Below, one piece after another: positions 1 through 5,722 of a DNA stretch of 6,916 bases. The DNA comes from an uncultured Propionibacteriaceae bacterium (GTDB taxonomy: Bacteria > Actinomycetota > Actinomycetes > Propionibacteriales > Propionibacteriaceae), in the NCBI GenBank assembly GCA_945875065.1, contig CAMCJC010000136.1:1-6916 (forward strand). The letters run 5' to 3'. The translations under genes and the position numbers were made by a program. Positions within the stretch are counted from its first letter, which is position 1. Every line of letters starts with the position of its first letter. The notes under the pieces were generated by a model. It was not told where the DNA came from. It saw nothing but the letters and a program-made list of their open reading frames with translations, and made no database searches.

Positions 1-76
1 GGCGGCGCTTGAGCGGCCGGCCGGTGAGCATCGGCGGGGCAGCGTCTTAGGGCGCGACCTCATTGCCGAGCTCGGC

Positions 77-82
77 TAACCT
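77..82 (+). promoter_or_regulatory. Possible -10 element for leaderless pheA
   Basis: TAACCT fits the actinobacterial -10 pattern TANNNT and ends 6 nt before the pheA GTG codon. Transcription would therefore begin at or next to the start codon and give a leaderless mRNA. No good -35 is visible at the expected distance, and there is also a weak GAGG four bases downstream that could act as a ribosome binding site, so this is only a candidate. Confidence 0.3.
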
Positions 83-88
83 GAGGCG

Positions 89-997
89 GTGCTCGGCTAC
101 TTCGGTCCCGCGGGGACGTTCACTCACCAGGCCTTGTTGACGGTTAGCGACGACGAGGCCGTCCCGTTCGCGAGCGTGGGGGAAGCTCTCGACGCGGTGC
201 GGCGCGGGCAGGTCGAGGCGGCTGTCGTACCGATCGAGAACTCCGTCGAGGGCGGCGTCTCGGCGACCCTCGACAAGCTCGTCGATGGTGACCCGCTGGT
301 GATCCAGGGGGAGGTTGTGATCCCCGTCGAGTTCGGGCTGTACGTGCGACCGGGGACGTCGCTGGAGGACGTCGCGCAGGTGCTGACACACGGGCACGCG
401 GCCGCCCAGTGCCGCGACTGGCTGGCCACGATGATCCCCGACGCCCAGGTCACGGAGGCCGGGTCGACGGCGGGGGCGGCCCGGGAGGTCGCGGATTTGC
501 AGTCGCGCTACGACGCCGCGATCTGCGCCCGGGTCGCCGGGGAGTTGTACGGGCTCGACGAGCTCGCCCACTCTATTGAGGACAACCCAGGCGCCGTGAC
601 GCGCTTCGTCATCGTCGCGAAACCAGGGGCGCTGCCGGAACGCACCGGCGCCGATAAGACCACCCTCATGGCATACATGCGCGAGGACCATCCCGGCGCG
701 CTGCTGGAGATCCTGCAGCAGTTCGCGGTTCGGGGCGTCAACCTGTGCCGGATCGAGTCGCGGCCGACGAAGACGATCCTCGGCAGCTACTGTTTCGCGA
801 TCGACGCCGAGGGGCATCTCGCGGACCGCCGCTTGTCCGAGGCGCTCCTCGGCCTGCACCGCATCTGTCGCGACGTCATCTTCCTAGGCTCCTATCCGCG
901 CGCTGACGAGCAGTCGGCGGTGGTGCGTCGTGGATTCGATGATGAGGCGTTCGAGGAGGCGGGCCGCTGGGTCGCGTCGTTGGGGGAGCTGGGCTGA
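89..997 (+). CDS. pheA: Prephenate dehydratase (monofunctional, with ACT domain)
   Basis: Converts prephenate to phenylpyruvate with loss of water and CO2, the committed step to phenylalanine; cytoplasmic. The 302-aa length fits stand-alone actinobacterial enzymes, with no fused chorismate mutase. Residues 1-175 form the catalytic PDT domain: YFGPAGTFTHQAL at the N-terminus, PIENSVEGG at 48-56, and TRF at 171-173, whose Thr is the family's essential catalytic residue. Residues about 191-270 form the ACT domain: GALLEIL at 203-209 and ESRP at 223-226 are the phenylalanine-binding motifs, so feedback inhibition by Phe is expected. About 30 acidic or arginine-rich residues follow the ACT domain and have no assigned role. 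The start is GTG at 89, because the conserved domain begins immediately there; the ribosome site is weak (GAGG, 2 nt away). serS follows 32 bp downstream. Function is very secure; the exact start is fairly secure. Confidence 0.96.
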   Translation: MLGYFGPAGTFTHQALLTVSDDEAVPFASVGEALDAVRRGQVEAAVVPIENSVEGGVSATLDKLVDGDPLVIQGEVVIPVEFGLYVRPGTSLEDVAQVLTHGHAAAQCRDWLATMIPDAQVTEAGSTAGAAREVADLQSRYDAAICARVAGELYGLDELAHSIEDNPGAVTRFVIVAKPGALPERTGADKTTLMAYMREDHPGALLEILQQFAVRGVNLCRIESRPTKTILGSYCFAIDAEGHLADRRLSEALLGLHRICRDVIFLGSYPRADEQSAVVRRGFDDEAFEEAGRWVASLGELG

Positions 998-1021
998 CAG
1001 GTGCATCGCGAGCCGTAAACT
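994..1021 (+). promoter_or_regulatory. serS promoter, -35 overlapping the pheA stop codon
   Basis: CTGACA (994-999) and TAAACT (1016-1021) are separated by 16 bp. The -35 matches TTGACA at 5 of 6 positions and the -10 fits TANNNT. The -35 box contains the pheA TGA stop (995-997). The -10 ends 8 nt before the serS ATG and no purine-rich ribosome site lies between, so the transcript is probably leaderless or nearly so. Confidence 0.55.
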
Positions 1022-1029
1022 CAAGTCCC

Positions 1030-2295
1030 ATGATCGACCCCAAGCTGCTGCGCACCAATCCCGACGCTGTTCGCGCCTCCCAGAAGGCGCGCGGCGAGTC
1101 CGTCGAACTGGTTGACGACATCGTCGCCGCCGATGAGGCGAGGCGCTCGGGAATCGCCCGCTTCGAGCAGCTTCGTGCCGAACAGAACGGCCTCGGCAAG
1201 CAGATCGCCAAGGCTAAGGGCGACGAGAAGGCTAGCCTGCTAGCCCGTACCAAGGAACTCGCGGCCAAGGTTAAGGCCGCCAAGGAAGATGCCGACGCCG
1301 CCGGGGCTCGGTTCGACGAACTCGTCCTGGGCCTCGGCAACATCGTCATCGACGGTGTGCCGTTGGGGGGTGAAGACGACGGCGTCGTCATCGAGACTGT
1401 CGGGACGCCCCGCGACTTCGCGGCTGAGGGCTTCGAACCCAAGGACCACCTTGAGCTAGGGGAGGCGCTCGGCGCGATCGATATGGAGCGCGGCGCGAAG
1501 ATCTCCGGGTCGCGGTTCTACGTGCTCACGGGGGTCGGCGCCCAGCTGGAGTTCGCCCTGATCAACCTGGCGATGGCGAAGGCCGCCGAGTGGGGGTTCA
1601 CGCCGATGATCCCCCCGGCGCTCGTGAAGCCGTCGGCGATGGCCGGCACCGGCTTCCTCGGGCAGGCGGCGCAGGACGTCTACCACCTGCCAGCCGACGA
1701 CATGTACCTGGTTGGGACCTCGGAGGTCGCGCTGGCGGCCTATCACAGCGACGAGATCCTCGACGCCGAATCGCTGCCGCGACGGTACGTCGCATTCTCG
1801 CCCTGTTTTAGGCGCGAGGCGGGGTCTTACGGGAAGGACACCCGCGGCATCTTCCGCGTTCACTGGTTCGACAAGGTCGAGATGTTCGTCCACTGCAAGC
1901 CCGAGGACGCCGTCGCATGGCACGAGAAGCTCCTCGGATTCGAGAAGGACTTCCTGCGGGCCTTGGAGATCCCGTTCCAGGTTCTCGACGTCGCCTCGGG
2001 CGACCTGGGGCTGTCGGCGGCCCGTAAGTATGACTGTTACGCGTGGCTGCCGACGCAGCAGCGTTACCGGGAGGTGACGTCGACGTCGAACTGCACCCAG
2101 TTCCAGGCGCGTCGCCTCGGTATTCGATACCGCGCCGAGTCGGGTACGGAGCACGTTGCGACCCTCAACGGCACGTTGTGCGCCATGACCCGCATCATCA
2201 TCATGCTGCTGGAGAATCACCAGCAGGCCGACGGGTCGATCTACGTGCCTGAGGCGCTGCGTCCGTTCCTGGGCCGCGACTCGCTCACCGCGTAG
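1030..2295 (+). CDS. serS: Seryl-tRNA synthetase
   Basis: Charges tRNA-Ser with serine (and tRNA-Sec where present) in the cytoplasm; class II synthetase. The 421-aa length is standard. Residues about 30-100 are Lys/Glu/Ala-rich and form the antiparallel coiled-coil arm that grips the tRNA long variable arm. The catalytic domain follows: motif 1 around 185-200 (WGFTPMIPPALVK); the serine-site TSE at 230-232; motif 2 FRREAG at 260-265 continuing to RGIFRVHWFDKVE at 272-284; STSNCTQFQARR at 351-362; and motif 3 with NGT at 380-382, Arg388 and ENHQQADGS at 395-403. The C-terminus (VPEALRPFLG) is the usual one. All catalytic landmarks are present, so the enzyme should be active. The ATG at 1030 gives the canonical start MIDPKLLR; no Shine-Dalgarno precedes it, which fits the leaderless promoter described upstream. 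The next gene, gldA, converges on it. Confidence 0.98.
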   Translation: MIDPKLLRTNPDAVRASQKARGESVELVDDIVAADEARRSGIARFEQLRAEQNGLGKQIAKAKGDEKASLLARTKELAAKVKAAKEDADAAGARFDELVLGLGNIVIDGVPLGGEDDGVVIETVGTPRDFAAEGFEPKDHLELGEALGAIDMERGAKISGSRFYVLTGVGAQLEFALINLAMAKAAEWGFTPMIPPALVKPSAMAGTGFLGQAAQDVYHLPADDMYLVGTSEVALAAYHSDEILDAESLPRRYVAFSPCFRREAGSYGKDTRGIFRVHWFDKVEMFVHCKPEDAVAWHEKLLGFEKDFLRALEIPFQVLDVASGDLGLSAARKYDCYAWLPTQQRYREVTSTSNCTQFQARRLGIRYRAESGTEHVATLNGTLCAMTRIIIMLLENHQQADGSIYVPEALRPFLGRDSLTA

Positions 2296-2297
2296 GT

Positions 2298-2319
2298 GCG
2301 GCCCGCCGGGGCGGGCCGC
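2298..2319. terminator. GC hairpin between convergent serS and gldA
   Basis: GCGGCCCGCC (2298-2307) pairs perfectly with GGCGGGCCGC (2310-2319); with a realistic 4-nt loop this is a 9-bp all-GC stem. It sits 2 nt after the serS stop and 7 nt beyond the gldA stop, so it can serve both genes. There is no T-run on either side, as is common for actinobacterial terminators. Confidence 0.7.
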
Positions 2320-2326
2320 GGGTTGG

Positions 2327-3460
2327 TCAGTGCTGGATCAGTTGGGGCTCGGGCAGGCCGCGCTGCGCCCTAACGCGGCGGGAGATGCCCTCAATCGCCT
2401 TCAGCGCGGCGAGGACCATCTCTGCCGTGACGGGGAACGGCATGTTGTGGATGGTCTCGCCTTCCTTGGTGGCGTCCGCCGCGACAGCGGTCAACTCCGG
2501 GGAGTCGGGGCTCAGGCCGATCTCGGTGAGAGAGTTGGGCAGGCCGACGCGGGTGGTGAACTCGACGAAGTCCTCGACCTCTTGGGTTGGTGCTCCTTCC
2601 AACACGAGCTGAGTCAGTGACCCGATGTTGACCTTCTGGCCGTGGGTGAGGCCATGGGTTTGCGGGGCGGCGGTGAGGCCATTGTGGATGGCGTGCGCGG
2701 CGGCGAGGCCGCCGGACTCGAAGCCGAGGCCGGACAGCAAGGTGTTGGCTTCGACGACCGCCTCGAGGGCGGGCGTGACGACCCCGGCGCGGACCGCGTC
2801 GATGGCCGGCAGGGCGTTCTCCCACAGGAGCTCCCAGCTGAGCTTGGCGAGGGCGGTGCCGGTGCGGGTGGGGCGACCGCCGGCCATGGTTCCCCCGGTG
2901 CCGCGGGCGGTAGCCCGGGCCTCCAGCCAGGTGGCCAGGGCGTCGCCGATGCCGGCGATGAGGAAGCGGTCGGGGGCGTCAGCGACCATCTGGGTGTCGA
3001 TCAGCACCAGGTCGGGGTTGTGGGGGAAGAAGCGGTACTCGAGGAACTCGCCGTCGTCGTTGTAGATGACGGACAGGGCGGAGGTCGGGGCATCGGAGGA
3101 TGCGGCGGTGGGGACGCTGGCCCAGCGGATTCCGGCGAGGTGTCCGGCGGCCTTGACCGCGTCGATGGCGGAGCCACCGCCGAGCGCGATGATGACGTCG
3201 TGGCCGCCGGTGCGGATCTTCTCGACGAGGCCGTCGACGGCGCTCGGGGTGGTGTAGCCCTGGAAGCCGGCGCGGTGCACAGGCAGTTCGGCTGCTTCAA
3301 GGGATGCGGCCACGAGGTGGCCGCTGCGGTTCCAAGCGGAATCGCTGGAGACGAGTAGCGGAATGGTGCCGATTTGTTTGATGTGGTGCCCGAGCTGATT
3401 GATAGCTCCGGCTCCTTGTACGTAGTGAGCGGGGCAGCAGAGAATGGTTAGCGCTGACAT
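2327..3460 (-). CDS. gldA: Glycerol dehydrogenase (NAD-dependent, iron-type ADH family)
   Basis: Oxidises glycerol to dihydroxyacetone with NAD+, or the reverse, in the cytoplasm; members often accept other vicinal diols or dicarbonyls. The 377-aa length is normal for GldA. The N-terminal dinucleotide domain carries GGGSAID at 94-100. SSDAPTSALSVIY (121-133) and MAGGRPT (192-198) are typical of GldA rather than of other iron-type alcohol dehydrogenases. The metal ligands are visible as Asp173, His256 and His273, essentially the positions known in the Geobacillus stearothermophilus enzyme (which binds zinc). The ATG at 3460 is preceded on its strand by AAAGGAG (plus-strand 3472-3478), 11 nt away, which is acceptable. 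It reads against both flanking genes, and no dihydroxyacetone kinase, facilitator or regulator lies beside it. The promoter was not identified; an AT-rich stretch at 3498-3512 (minus-strand TTAACT or TAACCT) could be a -10. Physiological substrate and direction are uncertain. Confidence 0.93.
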   Translation of the reverse strand: MSALTILCCPAHYVQGAGAINQLGHHIKQIGTIPLLVSSDSAWNRSGHLVAASLEAAELPVHRAGFQGYTTPSAVDGLVEKIRTGGHDVIIALGGGSAIDAVKAAGHLAGIRWASVPTAASSDAPTSALSVIYNDDGEFLEYRFFPHNPDLVLIDTQMVADAPDRFLIAGIGDALATWLEARATARGTGGTMAGGRPTRTGTALAKLSWELLWENALPAIDAVRAGVVTPALEAVVEANTLLSGLGFESGGLAAAHAIHNGLTAAPQTHGLTHGQKVNIGSLTQLVLEGAPTQEVEDFVEFTTRVGLPNSLTEIGLSPDSPELTAVAADATKEGETIHNMPFPVTAEMVLAALKAIEGISRRVRAQRGLPEPQLIQH

Positions 3461-3562
3461 TTTTCAGGTAGCTCCTTTACTTCCTGTAGTTGCCGAAAGT
3501 TAAGGTTATCAACGAACGACAGCCAGTGCCATGCCCCTGTGTAAACCGGAATCTACGAGGAG

Positions 3563-3616
3563 CCAGGTCGCGGTCCCAAAGTGATGCCCGGAGGCGACTC
3601 GGTGCTCCCGACCTGG
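3563..3616. repeat. Inverted repeat, 8-bp perfect arms
   Basis: CCAGGTCG (3563-3570) is the exact reverse complement of CGACCTGG (3609-3616). Pairing continues outside the arms if two bases are bulged: GGAG before the left arm matches CTCC after TG on the right. The 38-nt interior is GC-rich. The right arm overlaps the second GGTGCTCC copy. Confidence 0.5.
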
Positions 3617-3657
3617 TGCTCCCCCCAATCCGGCGCCCCGCCCAAACCCGGTGCTCC
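3601..3657 (+). repeat. Three direct copies of GGTGCTCC
   Basis: Identical 8-mers occur at 3601-3608, 3615-3622 and 3650-3657, and a 6-base partial copy (GGTGCT) occurs at 3709-3714. Spacings of 14 and 35 bp are irregular. They could be regulator half-sites or a composition effect in GC-rich DNA. Confidence 0.4.
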
Positions 3658-3680
3658 GCTCACCCATCGCCCTATCCCGG

Positions 3681-3763
3681 GCACGAATCGCCGTTTTGGG
3701 TCAACGGAGGTGCTGTGGCTAGGGAGTTTGTGGGGCTCGTTCACCTGGACCGGCGATTCGTGC
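3681..3763. repeat. Nested inverted repeat with 13-bp perfect arms
   Basis: GCACGAATCGCCG (3681-3693) is the exact reverse complement of CGGCGATTCGTGC (3751-3763). Within the 57-nt interior, GTC (3700-3702) and AGGTG (3708-3712) can pair with GAC (3748-3750) and CACCT (3742-3746), and outside it CACCC (3661-3665) can pair with GGGTG (3774-3778). Together these would make one long interrupted stem on either strand. No T-run follows in either direction, and it is far from both gene ends, so it is not an ordinary terminator. Confidence 0.6.
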
Positions 3764-3809
3764 ACGATCCCCTGGGTGGCTGGAGGAGGGGGAGGGAGCG
3801 GCGACCAGG

Positions 3810-3837
3810 TTGCTGCTGGCCGCGGCAGTGATACACT
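3810..3837 (+). promoter_or_regulatory. Promoter of the HAD phosphatase gene
   Basis: TTGCTG (3810-3815) and TACACT (3832-3837) are 16 bp apart, close to the housekeeping-sigma consensus. Predicted transcription starts near 3844, leaving a leader of roughly 19 nt that contains AAGGAGT (3851-3857) before the ATG at 3863. Confidence 0.55.
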
Positions 3838-3862
3838 CCGGCGCTTAACGAAGGAGTGGTAG

Positions 3863-4645
3863 ATGAGCTTCAGCCCGCGATTAGTGGCGCTCGACATCGA
3901 CGGGACGATCGTCGACAACGACGGCAGGCTGCTGCCTCGGGTGCGGGATGCCATCCGCAGTGCCGCTGAGCAGGTGCCGGTGGTGTTGACGACGGGGCGG
4001 GCTTGGCTGGGTACGAAGCTCATCATCGACGAGGTGGGGCTGCCGGCAGGGCCTGTGATCTGTTCGAACGGCGCCCAGATCCTGCGGTTTCCACCGCTGG
4101 AGATCGTGCACGAGGTCCGGTTCGACCCGGCGGACACGATCGAGAAGGTCCTGAAGGTGGCGCCGAACGCCCTTGTCGCGGTGCAGGACGGGGTGCATTG
4201 GCGGGTCTCGAAGCCGTTCCCGCCGGGGGAGCTGACGGGGGTCTCGGGGGTTGAGACCTTGGAGGAGTTGTCGTCACGGTCTGTGACGCGCGTGGTCATC
4301 CGTGATCCGGAGAGCGACGAGGACATCTTCTTGCGGATGGCGTCATCGTTGGGCCTGCATGGCGTCTCGTACTACGTGGGCTGGTCAGCGTGGATGGACA
4401 TCGCGCCGCTGGGCGTGGATAAGGCACAGGCGTTGGAGCGGGTGTGCGGCGACCTGGGTATCGACCGCTCCGACGTGCTGGCCGTCGGTGATGGCCGCAA
4501 CGACATCGAATTACTGGAGTGGGCTGGTCGGGGCGTGGCCATGGGACAGGCACCGGACGAGGTCGCGAGCCGTGCCGACGACGTCACCGGCGATGTCGTC
4601 GCGGGGGGCCTTGCCGTTGAGCTGGAGCGTTGGTTCGGTGAGTAG
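3863..4645 (+). CDS. Cof-type HAD-superfamily phosphatase
   Basis: A magnesium-dependent phosphatase that forms an aspartyl-phosphate intermediate; cytoplasmic, 260 aa, usual for the Cof/type IIB group. Motif I is DIDGT at 11-15 (nucleophile Asp11, general acid Asp13). Motif II is VLTTGR at 41-46, where Thr44 binds phosphate. The C2-type cap domain spans roughly 85-185 and sets substrate choice. Motif III is Lys187 in GVDKAQAL. Motif IV is GDGRNDIELL at 209-218, with Asp210 and Asp214 coordinating Mg. All catalytic residues are intact. Relatives hydrolyse sugar phosphates, pyridoxal phosphate or flavin nucleotides, and the substrate cannot be predicted here. The ATG at 3863 has AAGGAGT 5 nt upstream and its own promoter. 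I recall that the M. tuberculosis counterpart (Rv3813c) also lies in the serS/pheA neighbourhood, which suggests ancestral linkage interrupted here by gldA. Confidence 0.93.
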   Translation: MSFSPRLVALDIDGTIVDNDGRLLPRVRDAIRSAAEQVPVVLTTGRAWLGTKLIIDEVGLPAGPVICSNGAQILRFPPLEIVHEVRFDPADTIEKVLKVAPNALVAVQDGVHWRVSKPFPPGELTGVSGVETLEELSSRSVTRVVIRDPESDEDIFLRMASSLGLHGVSYYVGWSAWMDIAPLGVDKAQALERVCGDLGIDRSDVLAVGDGRNDIELLEWAGRGVAMGQAPDEVASRADDVTGDVVAGGLAVELERWFGE

Positions 4646-4656
4646 GGGCTGCTGGG

Positions 4657-4670
4657 CGGGCGGATGCCCG
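4657..4670 (+). terminator. Possible terminator hairpin after the HAD gene
   Basis: CGGGC (4657-4661) and GCCCG (4666-4670) form a 5-bp stem around the tetraloop GGAT, starting 12 nt after the stop codon. There is no T-tract. Two further tiny stems (4692-4704 and 4738-4748) lie before the end of the converging wbl gene; none is strong. Confidence 0.3.
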
Positions 4671-4773
4671 GGAGTGAGATGTCGGCGAGGCCAGCCGGTG
4701 GCTGACCCCGCCGCGTTAAAGGTTGGTTGTCTATAAGGGTTATGAACCGGGCCGCGCCCTGCCGCCTGAGAAG

Positions 4774-5325
4774 TCAAGCGACGGCGGTTCGGGGTCCAAG
4801 TACCTCGGCGGCGGCGGCCATGACCTGCTGCTTGGTCGGGCGGAGGCACTTCGGCTTGGCCTCGCCGACGGCCTCGGCGTTGGCGCGACGCAGGTGGCGC
4901 TTAACTGTTGACAAAGAGCAGCCCATGCGGGAGGCGATCGCGTTTAGCGACATCGTGGGGTTGGCGGACCGCAGTCGCGCAATCTCCTCGTGGTTGAAGG
5001 CTCGGCCGGAGTTGACGCCGGCGAAGGTGTCGTTGTCTACAGGGTGGATGCTAACGCCTAGCCGTGCGCGAATTTGGTGACGCTGGGTCTCGGTGGTGCC
5101 GGCAACGAAGCCCGCGACGTCGTATAGGACGACGGCGTTGGTCAGGCAGGCCTCGCGCAGCGGACAGGCGGCGCACACCATCGCCGCCTTGGACATCAGG
5201 GCGGCCCGTTCGTTGCGGGTCGCTGCGGTCTTACGCACCGGCTCGTCCTCCAGGAGCGGGTGCTGGAACAAGGAGGCGAACTTGGAGCACGGGGTTGTGG
5301 TCTCTCGGGTCTCGTTCATCGTCAT
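4774..5325 (-). CDS. WhiB-like protein fused to a C-terminal helix-turn-helix
   Basis: Predicted iron-sulphur-cluster transcription regulator of 183 aa, roughly twice a typical Wbl. Four cysteines provide the cluster ligands: Cys13, Cys51, Cys54 and Cys60 (the last three as CAACPLREAC). The C-x2-C-x5-C core is classical, but the 37-residue gap between Cys1 and Cys2 is wide against about 20 in the neighbouring Wbl. The usual GVWGG turn is replaced by a divergent stretch, VAGFVAGTTETQRHQIR (70-86). Residues about 111-148 form a predicted helix-turn-helix: HEEIARLRS, then LNAIASRMG, a turn, and LSTVKRHLRRA as recognition helix; this resembles resolvase-type HTH units and replaces the basic tail or AT-hook of other Wbl proteins. 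A short Ala-rich helix ends the protein. The ATG at 5325 follows GAGG and AGGA (minus strand); an in-frame ATG two codons later fits equally well. It diverges from the WhiB4-like gene and converges on the HAD gene. Targets are unknown. Confidence 0.85.
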   Translation of the reverse strand: MTMNETRETTTPCSKFASLFQHPLLEDEPVRKTAATRNERAALMSKAAMVCAACPLREACLTNAVVLYDVAGFVAGTTETQRHQIRARLGVSIHPVDNDTFAGVNSGRAFNHEEIARLRSANPTMSLNAIASRMGCSLSTVKRHLRRANAEAVGEAKPKCLRPTKQQVMAAAAEVLGPRTAVA

Positions 5326-5592
5326 TCCTATCCTCGGCGCCCCGTCGGGGGCTTGGCTTGTTGCCTACAACTAGGTTGACGTAGCCGAAGGAGGCCGAAC
5401 AGCCATTTGGCTAGGGGGTATTACCTGACTTCGCTGGGTAGCCGACCCTGACGGATCTAGGTACCTGTACTTAGGGCACTTAACTGGACGCTTGTCGCGC
5501 TGACTAGGGTCGCGGCCTGTTGGTGTCCACCTTTCGGTCGAAATGCTAAGTCATGTGGGGGTTATTCGCCGCGTCCGTGAACTCGTGCTCTT

Positions 5593-5604
5593 GTATGCAC
5601 ATAC
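5593..5604. promoter_or_regulatory. Candidate operator-like inverted repeat
   Basis: GTATG (5593-5597) and CATAC (5600-5604) are exact reverse complements separated by CA, giving a compact 12-bp dyad in the divergent wbl region. Its size fits a dimeric regulator site, but one 5-bp dyad is weak evidence and the cognate protein is unknown. Confidence 0.25.
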
Positions 5605-5647
5605 TCAGGCCGGGTGTGAGCAGTTCTCGACGCGTTCTGCAAGACAT

Positions 5648-5702
5648 CCGAAAGGGGGCCTCAAGGTTGACTCTAAGGCTACTGTCTTCCCCCTTTTGGT
5701 TT
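5648..5702 (+). terminator. Probable intrinsic terminator upstream of the WhiB4-type gene
   Basis: CCGAAAGGGGG (5648-5658) pairs with CCCCCTTTTGG (5689-5699) over 11 bp with one G-U pair; the core AAAGGGGG/CCCCCTTT is perfect. The RNA read left to right then carries the T-rich TTTTGGTTTT (5693-5702), and a T-run is unusual for this genome. The 30-nt loop is larger than usual. The mirror strand has no matching T-run, so the signal is oriented plus. It ends about 64 nt before the whiB4-like start codon, so it would stop a transcript that begins inside the divergent region rather than end a known gene. Confidence 0.55.
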
Positions 5703-5722
5703 TCCCGATGATGCGCTAGCGT
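5696..5722 (+). promoter_or_regulatory. Likely promoter of the WhiB4-type gene
   Basis: TTGGTT (5696-5701) and TAGCGT (5717-5722) are 15 bp apart; using TTTGGT at 5695 gives 16 bp. The -10 fits TANNNT and the -35 is weak, as expected for a regulated promoter. Initiation near 5729 would give a leader of about 36 nt, downstream of the terminator and free of it. The -35 overlaps the terminator's T-rich tail. Confidence 0.4.

Larger units (their letters stand above)
3461..3862. other. 402-bp intergenic region between divergent gldA and HAD gene
   Basis: No convincing gene is visible. Open frames here encode Pro/Gly/Arg-rich low-complexity peptides with no domain and no placed ribosome site. The region contains the gldA ribosome site (3472-3478), an 8-bp inverted repeat (3563-3616), three copies of GGTGCTCC (3601-3657), a 13-bp inverted repeat (3681-3763), then a promoter (3810-3837) and ribosome site (AAGGAGT at 3851-3857) for the HAD gene. 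The repeats lie between the two divergent transcription starts and do not belong to either gene. Confidence 0.6.

Noticed and set aside
2..79. Possible 3' end of an upstream plus-strand gene, stopping at TAA 77-79 (another frame stops at TAG 48-50)
   Set aside because: Only about 25 codons are visible, with no recognisable sequence, and two frames are equally open, so no gene can be assigned.
47..859. 270-codon open frame on the minus strand, opposite pheA
   Set aside because: It is Arg/Pro/Gly/Asp-rich with no recognisable motif and lies wholly opposite a clear prephenate dehydratase; typical of antisense open frames in high-GC DNA.
1456..2220. 254-codon open frame on the minus strand, opposite serS
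   Set aside because: Arg-rich low-complexity translation opposite conserved synthetase motifs; a shadow frame.
2642..3358. 238-codon Gly/Ala/Val/Asp-rich open frame on the plus strand, opposite gldA
   Set aside because: Glycine-rich repetitive composition mirrors gldA codons; no domain, and GldA metal ligands and NAD motif are intact on the other strand.
3490..3862. Two plus-strand open frames (3490-3831 and 3581-3862) in the gldA-HAD gap
   Set aside because: Low-complexity Pro/Gly/Arg translations, no ribosome site, and they run through the inverted repeats and the HAD promoter.
3553..4326. 257-codon open frame on the minus strand across the gap and the HAD gene
   Set aside because: Ser/Thr/Pro-rich without motifs; it covers the HAD gene's catalytic motif I region in antisense and has no ribosome site.
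5613..5632. CRP/GlxR-like half-site TGTGA at about 5614 in the divergent wbl region
   Set aside because: The second half-site does not match TCACA at the required spacing; a single TGTGA is expected by chance.
5543..5719. 58-codon open frame on the plus strand (begins MLSHVGVIRR)
   Set aside because: No ribosome site before the ATG, no recognisable motif, and it reads straight through the terminator stem and into the -10 of the next gene.
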